A stretch of DNA of 64,000 nt from Eurosta solidaginis (Eukaryota > Arthropoda > Insecta > Diptera > Tephritidae), in assembly GCF_040869045.1 (NCBI RefSeq), contig NC_090321.1:88704603-88768602 (forward strand). Reading direction: 5' to 3'. Shown here in pieces: positions 10,508-23,573 of the stretch. The notes below the pieces were generated by a model. That model made no database searches and was not told the DNA's origin. It saw only the letters and a program-made list of their open reading frames with translations. Numbering within the stretch: position 1 is the stretch's first letter; the number at the start of each line of letters is the position of its first letter. The translations under genes and the position numbers were made by a program.

Positions 10508-10795
10508 AATACATGAAATAATAATAATACGAAAAGCTAGAAAATAATTAGGTAGGTCCTAGGTACTAGTCATCACACTTCTAATCAATCTAGGGCGTTG
10601 ATCAGACAAATAAATAAAAGCTCTCAGTGAAAACTCATCTGCCTTGCAGATTTCAAATTCAAAATAAATTTCAATTACAAGATTCGTTCACAACGGCAGT
10701 GCGGCCTGCCTGTCAACTCAAGCTAAATAAAACCGTTTAAAAAATGGCAAAAAACTCCTTTATCTGCACGATCGGTTGTATGGGATATGTATTAT
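10508..10795 (+). repeat. DINE-1/Helentron-like repeat, left half, with SINE scrap
   Basis: Contains the phrase ACGATCGGTTGTATGGGATA at about 10768-10787, which occurs twice more in the 152 bp tandem units right of the big array (35677-35990). The sequence around 10669-10750 resembles 53685-53765. A scrap of about 40 bp of the SINE (10619-10658, opposite in orientation to copy 1) is embedded. It is best read as the left part of the element into which the large array was placed. Confidence 0.6.
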
Positions 10796-10955
10796 ACTAG
10801 CCTTTACCCGCGGCCCCGTCCGCAAGGAGAAAATGAAATATGTGGGCTATTCACGTTAGCCTGCTTATAAAGTTATCTGTTTAAAATTTTGTTTCTGTCT
10901 AATGCATTTTATTTTTGTAATTGAGTAAAAAAAAGAACTTTATGAGCTGATAACC

Positions 10956-13900
10956 TGATAGGATCCCAAAATGATAACGAAATTATCCAGAAAAAGCCAC
11001 GAAATGACCCCGACGCTATCGCGGACGGATCCCGACAACCATCCAGAAACGCCCCGGAAGTGTTTCCAAAAGCTCCCGAAGTAGTCCCAAATAACCCGAA
11101 ATGACAACGACACGATTCTAGACTTATCCAGAGAACCGCACAGAAATGATGCCTGAAGGGTACCAAATTGATCCCGAAATAGTCCCGAAAAAGTTCCGAA
11201 ATTACCCTGACGGGCTCCCGGACGGATCTCAAAAACCATCCAGGAAGGGTTCCTAAATTATCCCGACATATTCCAGAAAAAGCTCCGAAAAAGTTCCGAA
11301 ATGACCCGAGGGATCCACAACGGATAGCAAAAACCATAAAGAAATGATTCCGGAAGCGTCCCAAAATGATTCCGAAATAGGCCGAAAATGACCCCGATGG
11401 AATCCCGCACGGATCCAAATGTGATCCCGGAAGGGTTTCAAAACTATCCCGAAAAAGTAACAAAAAAAATCTCAAAATGAGTCTTACGGCATCCTGGACG
11501 GATCCAGAAATGATCCCAACATGGTCCCGAAATGACCCTGATGGATCCGGCAAACGATCAAGAATTGATGCCGGAAGGGTCTTCAAATGATCCCGAAATA
11601 ATACAGATAAAGTCATGGAATGACCCCTAAGTGGTCCCCAAATGATCCCGAAATAGTCCCGAAAAAGTCCCGAAATTACCCTGATGGATTCCCGTACAGA
11701 TCCCGAAATCCATCCAGAAGTGATGCCGGAAGGGTCCAAAAATTATCCCGTATTGTCCCCGAAAAAGTCCCTAAATGACCCCGACGGGATCCCGGACGGA
11801 TCCCCAAAACTATCTAGAAATAATGAAGGAAGGTACCCAAAATGATTCCGAAAAAGTCGTGAAATAACCCCGACGAAATTCCGGACGGATCCCGAAAACC
11901 ATCCAGAAATGATCCCGAAATAGTTCCGAAGAAGTACCGAAATGTCCCTGACGGGATCTCAAACGGCCCCCTAACTGACCCCGCCGGGATCCCGGACAGA
12001 TCCCGAAATCCATCCGGGAATCATTTTGGCCCAAAATGATTCCGAAATAGTTTCGGAAAAGTCCATAAATTACCCTGACGGGATCCCGGACGAATCCTGA
12101 AAACCATGCTTAAATGATCCCGAAAAAGTCGCGAAATGACCCCGACGGGATCTCGGACGGATCCCCAAAACTATCTAGAAATGATGAAGGAAGGTACCCA
12201 AAATGATTCCGAAAAATTATCCAGAAATGAAGCCGGAAAGGTTTTCAAATGATCCCTTAATAGTCCCGAAATCACCCTGAATGGATCCCCAACGGATCCG
12301 GGAAACTATACAGAAATGACGCCGGCAAGGTTCCCAAATGATCCCCAAATAGTGCCGAAATGACCCTGACCATCCAGAAATGATGCCGAAAAGTCCCCAA
12401 ATCATCCCGTATTAGTCCAGAAAAAGTCCCGAAATGACCCCGACCGGATCCCGAAAACCATCCAGAAATGAATCCGAAAGGGTCCCCAAATGATCCCGTA
12501 TTAGTGGCGAAAAAGTCTCGAAATAACCTCGACGGGATCCCGACCTGATACAGAAAACCATCTAGAAATGATGCCGGAAGGTACCCCAAATGATCCCAAA
12601 AAAGTCTTGAAATGAATCCGATGGGATCCCGGACGGATCCCTAAAACCATCCAGAAATGAATCCGAAAGGGTCCCGAAATGGCCCCGTATTAGTGGCGAA
12701 AAAGTCTCGAAATAACCTCGACGGGATCCCGACCTGATACAGAAAACCATCTAGAAATGATGCCGGAAGGTACCCCAAATGATCCCGAAAAATTCTTGAA
12801 ATGAATCCGATGGGATGCCGGACGAATCCCGAAAACCATCCAGAAATGCTGCCGGAAGGGAACCCAAATGATACCGAAAAAGTCTCGAAATGACCCCGAC
12901 GGGATCCTTACGGATACTGAAAACCATGATGCCGGAAAAGTCCTAAATGATCACCTAATAGTCCCTAAATGACTCTGACGGGATCCCGGACGGATCCCGA
13001 AAACCACCCAGAAATGATGCCGAAAAGTCCCCAAATCATCCCGTATTAACCGAGAAAAAGTCCCAAAATGACCCTGACGGGATCCCGGATGGATCCCAAA
13101 AACCATCTAGAAATGATGCCGGAAAGGTCCTCAAATGATCCCGTATTGGTCGAGAAAAAGTCCCGGAATGACACCGACGTGATCCCGGACTGATCCCGAA
13201 TGCTATCCAGAAATGATCTCTTAATAGTCCCGAAATTACCCTGAACGGATCCCCGACGGATCCCGAAAACTATCCAGAAATTATGCCGGAAAGGTTCCCA
13301 AATGATCCCCAAATAGTGCCGAAATGACCATGACGAGATCCCATCCAGAAATGATGACGAAAGGGCCCCCAAATGATCCCGTATTAGTGGCGATAAAGTC
13401 CTGAAATGACCCCGACGGGATCCCGGACGAATCTCGAAAACCATCCAGAAATGATGCCGGAAGGGAACCCAAATTATCCCGAAAAAGTCCCGAAATGACG
13501 CCGACGGGATCCCGGACGGATCCCGAAAACCATCCAGAAATGATGCCGGAAGGGTTCCCAAATGATCCCGTATTAGTCCAGAAAAACTCCCGAAATGACC
13601 CCGACCGGATCCCGGACGGATCCCGAAAACCATCCAGAAATGAATCCGAAAGGGTCCCCAAATGATCCCGTATTAGTCGAGAAAAAGTCCCGAAATGACC
13701 CCGACCGGATCCCGGATTGATCCAGAAAACCATCTAGAAATGATGCCGGAAGGTACCCTAAATGATCCCGAAAAAGTCCTGAAATGACCCCGACGGGATC
13801 CCGGACGAATCCCGAAAACCATCAAGAAATGATGCCGGTAGGTACCCCAAATGATCCCGAAATAGTCCCGAAATGACCCCGTCCGGATCCCGGACGGATC

Positions 13901-16292
13901 CCGAAAACTATCCAGAAATGATGCCGAAAGGGTCCCCAAATGATCCCGGATTAGTCGAGAAAAATTCCCGGAATGACCCCGACGTGATCCCGAACGGATC
14001 CCGAAAACCATCCAGAAATTATGCCGGAAGAGCCCCCAAATGATCCCGTATTAGTCGAGATAAAGTCCCGAAATGACCCCGACGGGATCCCGGACGAATC
14101 CCAAAAACCATCCAGAAATGATGCCGGTAGGTATCCCAAATGATCCCGAAATAGTCCCGAAATGTCCTCGTCGGCATCCCGGACGGATCCCGAAAATTAT
14201 CCAGAAATGATGCCGGAAAGGTCCCCAAATGATCCCCTAATAGTCCCGCAATTACCCTGATGGGATCCCGGACGGATCCCGAAAACCATCCGGAAATGAT
14301 GCCGAAAGGGTTCCCAAATGATTCCGTATTAGTCGCGAAAAAGTCCCGAAATGACCCCGACGGGATCCCGGACGAATCCCAAAAACCATTCAGAAATGAT
14401 GCCGGTAGGTATCCCAAATGATCCCGAAATAGTCCCGAAATGTCCTCGTCGGCATCCCGGACGGATCCCGAAAATTATCCAGAAATGATGCCGGAAAGGT
14501 CCCCAAATGATCCCCTAATAGTCCCGAAATTACCCTGATGGGATCCCGAAAACCATCCAGAAATGATGCCGGAAGAGCCCCCAAATAATCCCGAAAAGGT
14601 CCCCAAATGACCCCGACGAGATCCCGGACGGATACCGAAAACCATCCAGAAATGATGCCGGTAGGTACCCCAAATGATCCCGAAATAGTCCCGAAATGAT
14701 CCCGTCCGGATCCCGAAAACTATCCAGAAATGATGCCGACAGGGTCCCCAAATGATCCCGTATTAGTCGAGAAAAAGTCCCGGAACGACCGCGACAGGGT
14801 CCCGGACGGATCCCGAAAACCATCCAGAAATTATGCCGGAAGAGCCCCCAAATGATCCCGAAAAAGTCCTCAGATGACCCCGACATACTCCGGAGAAAGT
14901 TCCGAAATTGCTCCGAGGGGATCCACGATGGATCGCGAAAACCATACAGAAATGATTCCGGAAGGATCCCAAAATGATTCCGAAATAGTCCGGAAATGAC
15001 CCAGATGGGATCCAGCACAGATCCAGAAATGATCCCGGAAGGGTCCAAAAACTATCCCGGAAAAGTAACAAAAAATCCCGAAATGACTCCTACGGCATCC
15101 CGGACGGATCCAGAAATGATCTCGGAAGGGTTCCCAAATGATCCCAAAATGGTTCCGAAATGACCCTGATGGATCCGGCAAACCATCAAGAAATTATGCC
15201 GGAAGGGTCCCCAAATGATCCCGAATAATACAGAGAAAGTCACGAAACGACCCCTAGAGGATCCCCAAATGATCCCGTATTAGCCCCGAAAAGGTCCCGA
15301 AATAACCCCGACGGGATCCCGGACGGATCCCGAAAACCATCCAGAAATGATGCCGGAAGGGATACCAAATGATTCCGAAAAAGTCCCTCAATGATTACGA
15401 CGGGATCCCGAACGGATACCGAAAATCATCCAGAAGTGATGTCGGAAAGGTCCTCAAATGATCACCTAATAGTCCCGAAATTACCCTTAAGGGATCCTGG
15501 ACGGATCCCGTAAACCATCCAGAAATGATCCCGATATAGTCCCGAAGAAGTCCCGAAATGACCCTGACGGGATCTCGAAAGCATCCCTAAATGACCCTGA
15601 CGGGATCCCGGACAGATCCCGAAATCCATTCAGAAATGATCTTGGGAGGGACCCCAAATGATCCCGAAAAAGTCCCGCAATGATTCCGACGGGATCCTGA
15701 ACGGATACCGAAAACCATCCAGAAGTGATGCCGGAAAGGTCCTCAAATGATCACCTAATAGTCCCAGAATGACCCTGACGGCATCCCGGACTGATCCCGA
15801 AATCCATCCAGAAATGATCTTGGGAAGGTCCGAAAATGATCCTAAAAAAGTCGAAATGACCCTGACGGGATCCCGAAAAGATTCCGAGAACTATCCAGAA
15901 ATGATGCCGGAAAGGTCCTCAAATGATCCCCTAATAGTCCCGAAATGACCGTGACGGGATCCCGACAACTATCCAGAAATGATGCCGAAAGGGTCCGCAA
16001 ATGATCCCGTATTTGTCGAGAAAAAGTCGCGAAAAGGCCCCGACGGGATCCCGGACGAATCCCAAAAATTATCCAGAAATGATGCCAGAAGGGTCCCCAA
16101 ATAAGCGCCAAATAGTCCCGAAATTATTCCGGAATTGTCCCGAAAATGTCCCAAAATAACCCCGACGGGATACCGGACGGATCCCGAAAACTATACAGAA
16201 ATGGTCCCGGAAGGGTTCCGAAAAAGTCCCGAAATTTCCCCGGAAGGATCCCGTACCGATCCCGAAAACCATCCAGAAATGATCCCAGAAGG
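10956..16292. repeat. CpG-rich minisatellite of unit 1
   Basis: Imperfect tandem repeats built from GGGATCCCGGACGGATCCCG, AACCATCCAGAAATGATGCC and CCCAAATGATCCCG words, with spacing from about 70 to 110 bp. The core contains the palindrome CGGGATCCCG, so BamHI sites (GGATCC) are very frequent. The minus strand is open over long stretches in more than one frame, but the predicted peptides are only translations of the repeat. Confidence 0.9.
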
Positions 16293-16616
16293 GTCTCGAT
16301 ATGACCTTTACGGGATTACAAATATGGTGAAGCTAATTATAAAACCATGTTAATAAGGCAGCAGGCGCATTGGAGCGAATGAAAAGTTACATAGAAACAT
16401 ACAGGTAAAGCTAATAAAAGCGTGCTAATAAAAACAATTGAAGGAGGGCGGATGGCGGGTGTAGAAGGAGAGAACTACTGATCGTTCCTCCAAAATTGTC
16501 TAGATCTCCATCTGTATGTGCCAGATACCAAAAACTATTGAAGTAGGAGAAAATTTATATTTAGTTATAACAATTTATAGATTTTACACCAGAGGGGGTG
16601 ATAAAGGGGGGAGGGG

Positions 16617-16930
16617 ATTCAAGGGGTTGTGTAGCGCAATATATAGCTTCTCCAACCCAATTGTCAACCTTACCTTCGAGCGGCGAATCCCGTTTCACTA
16701 ACAGACGAGGCTCTGGCGACCCCAAGCTCCTCATGGAACTTGGGGGTGGGGAGGGAGGGATGGCCTGAAGGTTCAATGTGGCCATATAAATCGTTCCCGA
16801 GATGGTCGGGCCAGCACCTTAATGGTGTTGTGTTACCGGAGCGTATCGGATCTGTATCCGACAAAGGACCATCACATCGATAATACTCCCCAAAGCCTTC
16901 GGGGAGTAACCTAATCGCTACAACAACAAC
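16617..16930 (+). mobile_element. CAA-tailed SINE-like retroposon inside unit 1
   Basis: 314 bp ending in CGCTACAACAACAAC. It is flanked by a 16 bp duplication, ATAAAGGGGGGAGGGG, at 16601-16616 and 16931-16946. Units 2-4 show the empty site with one copy of that sequence, so the boundaries are certain. It matches 50222-50567 closely, and that copy has about 70 bp more at its 5' end, so this one is 5'-truncated, as expected for target-primed insertion. Confidence 0.9.
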
Positions 16931-17442
16931 ATAAAGGGGGGAGGGGGCGGCGGAGTGTTTCACTGCTTACTTTGTAAGCCCTCGACTTATTTGACCCCTT
17001 ATGTCTGTGATATTGGTGAAGGCCAGTATACGTAAAGTTATAATGTGTAAAAATTATTAAAAAGTAATTGCTCGAAAGGGTCGTGGGACCCCCACCCCTC
17101 TTTCCATGTTCGAAAAAAATTCCGCTAGTAGACTACTGTCTGTGTCCCAAATTTCATCAAAATCCGTGTAGCCATTCTGGCGTGATTCAGTCGCAAAGAC
17201 GAAAAAATATAATAATTAAATTATAACTGTTCCTAGGGGGCGGGGCCACGCCCCTTTTGAAAAATATATAGCTAGTAGATCCTTCTAGATTATTGGCTAT
17301 ATGTGTGCAAAATTTCATCCAAATCGGTCCAGCCGTTCTTGCGTGATTGAGTCACAAAGACAAACGTCTGGACAAACATCCAAACATCCAAACATCCAAA
17401 CATCCAAACATCTAAACATCCAAACTTTCCCATTTATAATAT

Positions 17443-20400
17443 ACTAGCCTTTACCCGCGGCCCCGTCCGCAAGGAGAAAATAAAATATATGTGCTATTCA
17501 CGTTAGCCTGCTTATCAAGTTGTCTGTTTAAAAATTTTTTCTGTCAATGTATTTTATTTTTTAATACAGTAAAAAAAAAAAGAACTAACTGAGCTGATGG
17601 GCACGCTTACATGAATAGTACAATACACTTTTTTCGAATTAAAAAAAATAAATTCTGTTTCTAAGTTAAATTAATTGATATGACAGGGGTGAAAGAATTA
17701 CTATTCATAGAACAAAGGAGTGAAACTACAATTAGCTAAAACCAAAAAGAAGTTTTTAAATGAAAGCAGTGTTGCTTTTTCGGGTATTTAGTTGGTTAAA
17801 ATATTACAAAAATTTTAATTATAGTTGTAATAGTTCGTTACAGGATTCATTTAAAAATAGAACGAAAAAGCTGTGATATATTAAAGATAAAACATACCGA
17901 ATTTTAATTACGAATAATTTGCCGTAAATCCACGGCCATGTGTGCTGAATTACCGGTTTCGAAGAGACCTAAAATGATCCCGGAAGTGTCCCTAAATGAC
18001 ACCAAATAGTCACGAAATGATGCCGACGGGATCCTGGACAAATCTAGAAAACTATCCAGAAATGATGCCGGAAGGGTCCCAAAATAATCCCGAAGTAGTC
18101 ACGAAAAGTCCCGAAATGACCCTGACGGGATCCCGGACGGATCCCGAAAACCATCCAAATTTGATTCCTGAACGGTCCGCAAATGATCCCGATATAGTCC
18201 GAAAAAGTCCCGAAAAAACTCTGACGGGATCCCGGACAAATCCCGAAAATCGCCCAGAAATTATCCCGAAAGAGTCCCAAAATGATTCCGAAATAGTAGT
18301 CACGAAAAAGGCCCGAAATAACCCTGACGGGATCCCGAAAACCATCCAGAAATGACTCTGGAGGGATCCCCAAATGATCCCGGAAAAGTCCACAAACCAT
18401 CCAGAATTGATCTCTGAAGGTTCCGCAAATGATCCCGAAATAGTCCCGAAAGTCACGAAAAACTCAGACCCATCCCGAAAATCATGAAGAAATTATCCTG
18501 GAAGGGTCCCAAAATTACCCCGAAATAACTCCGACGGGATCCCGGACAGATCCCGAAAATCATCCAGAACTGAGCTCTGAAACGTCCGCAAATAATCCAG
18601 AAATAGTCCGGAAAAAGTCCCGAAAAAACTCCGTCGGGATCCCGGACAGATCCCGAAAATCACCCAGAAATTATGCCGGAGGGGTCCCAAAATGATTCCG
18701 AAATAGTCCCGAAAAAGTCCCGAAATGACCTTGAGGGGATCCCAGACCGATACCGAAAACCATCCAGAATTGATTTCTAAAGGGTCCGCAATTTATCCCA
18801 GATAAAGTCGCGAAAAAACTTCGAATGGATCCCGAAAATCATAGAGAAATTATCCCGGAAGGGTCCCAAAATGATCCCGAAATAGTCCCGAAAAGGCGCG
18901 AAATAACCCTGACGGGATCCCGGACGGATCCCGAAAACCACCCATAAATGATCTTTAAGGGCAACTGACCCCGAAATAGTCGTGAAAAGTCCCGAAATTA
19001 CCCCGACGGGATCCCGAAAACCATCCAGAAATTATCCCTGAAGGATCCCCAAATGATCCAAGAACAGTCTCGAAATTCCCTGACATTTTCCCGAAAAAGT
19101 AAAAAAATAAACCCGACGGGATCTCGGACGGATCCCGAAAACGATCCAGAAATGATGCCGGAAGGGACCCCAAATGATCCCGAAATTCCACCGATGGGAT
19201 CCCGGACGGATCCCGGATCATCCAGAAATGATGCCGGTTGGTACCCCAAAATGATCCCGAAATAGGCCAGAAATGACCCCGTCGGGATCCCGGACGGATC
19301 CCCAAAAGTATACAGAAATGATGCTGGAAGGTGAAATGATCCCCTTAAAGAAAGATGAAAAATGAAATGATCCCCTTATAGTTCCGAAATGATCCTGACG
19401 GGATTCCCGACGTATCCCGGAAACTATCCAGAAATGATGCCGGAAAGGTTCCCAAGTTATCCCCAAATAGTCCCAAAATTACCCTGACGGTATCCCGGAC
19501 GGATCACGAAAACCATCCGGAAATGATGGCGAAAGGGTCCACAAATGATCCCGCATTAGTCACGGGTTCCGAAATGACCCTGACGGGATCCCCGAAGGAT
19601 CCCGGAAACTATCCAGAAATGATACCGGAAAGGTTCCCAAGTTATCCCCAAATAGTCGCGAAATTACCCTGACGGTATGCCGGACGGATACTGAAAACCA
19701 TCTAGAAAAGTGGCCGGAAGATACCCCAAATGATCCCGAAAAAGTCCTGAAATGATCCAGACGGGATCCCGGACGAATCCCGAAAACTATCCATCTAGGT
19801 ACCCCAAATGATCCCGAAATAGTCCCGAAATGACCCCGCCGGGATCACGGGCGGATCCCGAAAAAGTCCTGAAATGACCCCGACGGGATCCCGTACGGAT
19901 TCCGAAAATCATCCAGAAATGATGAAGGTAGGTACCCAAATGATCCCGAAATAGTCCCGAAATGATCCCGACGGGATCCCGGACGGATCCCGAAAACCAA
20001 CCAGAAATGATGCCGGTAGGTACCCCAAATGGTCCCGATATGACCCCGTCGGGATCCCGAACGGATCCATAAAACTATCCAGAAATGATGCCGGAAAGGT
20101 CCCCAAATAACCCCCTAATAGTCCCGAAATTACGCCGACGGAATCCCGGATGGATCCGGAAACCATCCAGAAATGATGCCGGAGGAGACCCCAAATGATC
20201 CCGCTAAAGTCCCAAATTGACCCCGACAGGGTCCCGGACGGATCCCGTAAACCATCCAGAAATGATGCCGGTAGGTACCCCAAATGGTCCCGATATGACC
20301 CCGTCTGGATCCCGAACGGATCCCTAAAACTATTCAGAAATGATGCCGAAAGGGTCCCCAAATGATCCTGTATTAGTCGAGAAAAAGTTCCGAAATGACT

Positions 20401-23400
20401 CCGACGGGATCCCGGACGGATCCCGAAAACCATCTAGAATTGATACCGGAAGGTACCCCAAATGATGCCGAAATAGTCCCGAAATGACATCGACGGTATC
20501 CCGGACGGATCCCGAAAACCATCTAGAAATGATGCCGGAAGACACCCCAAATGATCCCGCAAAGGTCCCAAAATGACCCCGACAGGATCCCGGACCGATC
20601 CCGAAAACCATCCAGAAATGATGCCGGAGGAGACCCCAAATGATCCCGCTAAAGTCCCAAAATGACCCCGACAGGGTCCCGGACGGATCCCGTAAACCAT
20701 CCAGAAATGATGCCGGAAGAGACCCCAAATGATCTCGCAAAAGTCCCAAAATGACCACGACAGGATCCCGGACGGATCTCGTAAACCATCCAGAAATGAT
20801 GCCGGAAGAGACCCCAAATGATCCCGCAAAAGTCCCAAAATGACCCCGACAGGATCCCGGACGGATCCCAAAAACCATCCAGAAATGATGGCGGGAGAGA
20901 CCCCAAATGATCTCGCAAAAGTCCCAAAATGACCCCGACAGGATCCTGGACGGATCCCGTAAACCATCCAGAAATGATGCCGGAAGAGAACCCAAATGAT
21001 CCCGCAAAAGGCCCAAAATGACCCCGACAGGATCCCGGACGGATCCCGTAAACCATCCAGAAATGATGACGGAAGAGACCCCAAATGATCCCGCAAAAGT
21101 CCCAAAATGACCCCGACAGGATCCCGGACGGATCCCGAAAACCATACAGAAATGATGCCGGAAGAGACCCCGAATGATCCCGCAAAAGTCTCAAAATGAT
21201 CCCGACAGGATCCCGGACGGATCCTGTAAACCATCCAGAAATGATGCCGGAAGAGACCCCAAATGATCCCGCAAAAGTCCCAAAATGACCCCGACAGGAT
21301 CCCGGACGGATCCCGAAAACCATCCAGAAATGATGCCAGAATGGACCCCAAATGGTCCCGAAATGACACCGACGGGATCCCGGACGGATAACGAAAACCA
21401 TCCAGAAATGATGCCGGCAGGTACCCCAAATTATCCCGAAATAGTCCCGAAATGACCCTGACGGGATCGCGGACGGATTCCGAAAACCATCCAGAAATGA
21501 TGCCGATAGGGTCCCCAAATGATCCTGTATTAGTCGAGAAAAAATTCCGAAATGACTCCGACGGGATCCCGGACGGATCCCGAAAACCATCTAGAATTGA
21601 TAGCGGAAGGTACCCCAAATGATGCCGAAATAGTCCCGAAATGACATCGACGGGATCCCGGACGGATCCCGAAAACCATCCAGAAATGATGCCGGAGGAG
21701 ACCCCAAATGATCCCGCTAAAGTCCCAAATTGACCCCGACAGGGTCCCGGACGGATCCCGTAAACCATCCAGAAATAATGCCGGAAGATACCCCAAATGA
21801 TCCCGCAAAAGTCCCAAAATGACCCCGACAGGATCCCGGACGGATCCCGAAAACCATCCAAAAATGATGCCGGGAGAGACCCCAAATGATCCCGCAAAAG
21901 TCCCAAAATGACCCCGACAGGATCCCGGGCGGATCCCGTAAACCATCCAGAAATGATGCCGGAGGAGACCCCAAATGATCCCGCTAAAGTCCCAAAATGA
22001 CCCCGACAGGGTCCCGGACGGATCCTGTAAACCATCCAGAAATGATGCCGGAAGAGACCCCAAATGATCCCGCAAAAGTCCCAAAATGACCCCGACAGGA
22101 TCCCGGACGGATCCCGTAAACCATCCAGAAATGATGCCGGAAGAGACCCCAAATGATCCCGCAAAAGTCCCAAAATGACCCCGACAGGATCCCGGACGGA
22201 TCCCGTAAACCATCCAGAAATGATGCCGGAGGAGACCCCAAATGATACCGCAAAAGTCTCAAAATGACCCCGACAGGATCCCGGACGGATCCCGAAAACC
22301 ATCCAGAAATGATGCTGGAAGAGACCCCAAATGATCCCGCAAAAGTCCCAAAATGACCCCGACAGGATCCCGGACGGATCCCGTAAACCATCCAGAAATG
22401 ATGCCGGAAGAGACCCCAAATGATCCAGCAAAAGTCCCAAAATGACGCCGACGGGATCCCGGACGGATCCCGTAAACCATCCAGAAATGATGACGAAAGG
22501 TTCCCCAAATTATCCTGTATTAGTCGAGAAAAAGTTCCGAAATGACCCCGACGGGATCCCGGATGGAAAACCATCTAGAAATGATGCCGGAAGGTACCCC
22601 AAATGCTGCCGTAATAGTCCCGAAATGACATCGACGGGATCCCGGACGGATCCCGAAAACTATACAGAAATGATCCCGGAAGGGTCCCGAAAAAGTCCCG
22701 AAATTTCCCCGGCGGGATCCCGTACCGATCCCGAAAACCATCCAGAAATGATCCCAGAAGGGTCTCGATATGACCCTTACGGGATTACAAATAAGGTGAA
22801 GCTAATTATAAAACCATGTTAATAAGGCAGCAGGCGCATTGGAGCGAATGAAAAGTTACATAGAAACATACAGGTAAAGCTAATAAAAGCGTGCTAATAA
22901 AAACAATTGAAGGAGGGCGGATGGCGGGTGTAGAAGGAGAGAACTACTGATCGTTCCTCCAAAATTGTCTAGATCTCCATCTGTATGTGCCAGATACCAA
23001 AAACTATTGAAGTAGGAGAAAATTTATATTTAGTTATAACAATTTATAGATTTTACACCAGAGGGGGTGATAAAGGGGGGAGGGGGCGGCGGAGTGTTTC
23101 ACTGCTTACTTTGTAAGCCCTCGACTTATTTGACCCCTTGCGTCTGTGATATTGGTGAAGGCCAGTATACGTAAAGTTATAATGTGTAAAAATTATTAAA
23201 AAGTAATTGCTCGAAAGGGTCGTGGGACCCCCACCCCTCTTTCCATGTTCGAAAAAAATTTCGCTAGTAGACTACTGTCTGTGTCCCAAATTTCATCAAA
23301 ATCCGTGTAGCCATTCTGGCGTGATTCAGTCGCAAAGACGAAAAAATATAATAATTAAATTATAAGTGTTCCTAGGGGGCGGGGCCACGCCCCTTTTGAA

Positions 23401-23573
23401 AAATATATAGCTAGTAGATCCTTCTAGATTATTGGCTATATGTGTGCAACATTTCATCCAAATCGGTCCAGCCGTTCCTGCGTGATTGAGTCACAAAGAC
23501 AAACGTCTGGACAAACATCCAAACATCCAAACATCTAAACATCCAAACATCCAAACTTTCCCATTTATAATAT
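17443..23573 (+). repeat. Macrosatellite unit 2
   Basis: Head 17443-17969, minisatellite 17970-22762, tail 22763-23573. The minisatellite has two sub-blocks: an irregular one (17970 to about 19900) and a highly regular one (about 19900-22450) made of the 89 bp repeat with GAGACCCCAAATGATCCCGC. The same two sub-blocks recur in units 3 and 4 in the same order, which makes this a higher-order repeat. Confidence 0.92.
17970..22762. repeat. Minisatellite of unit 2, period 89 bp
   Basis: The start of the ACCATCCAG word falls at 22031, 22120 and 22209, giving an exact period of 89 bp in the regular block. Because 89 is not a multiple of three and the minus strand of the repeat has no stop in any frame, the minus strand is open for up to 668 codons (20434-22440), with overlapping frames. 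The apparent protein repeat of 89 residues is the same DNA read in its three frames in turn. I do not regard it as a gene. Confidence 0.92.

Larger units (their letters stand above)
10796..17442 (+). repeat. Macrosatellite unit 1 (divergent)
   Basis: Its head is only about 160 bp (10796-10955) and differs at many positions from the other heads. The minisatellite (10956-16292) is less regular and lacks the GAGACCCCAAATGATCCCGC subtype that fills the other units. The tail (16293-17442) matches the others but carries a 314 bp SINE-like insertion. Edge position, divergence and the private insertion mark this as the least homogenised unit. Confidence 0.88.

Noticed and set aside
17401..17442. A CRISPR-like array of CATCCAAA repeats
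   Set aside because: Direct 8 bp microsatellite without spacers, in a eukaryotic repeat.
20434..22440. A 668-codon minus-strand ORF and dozens of similar ones in the array
   Set aside because: They are translations of the 89 bp repeat in rotating frames, overlap each other, and show no signal beyond the repeat.
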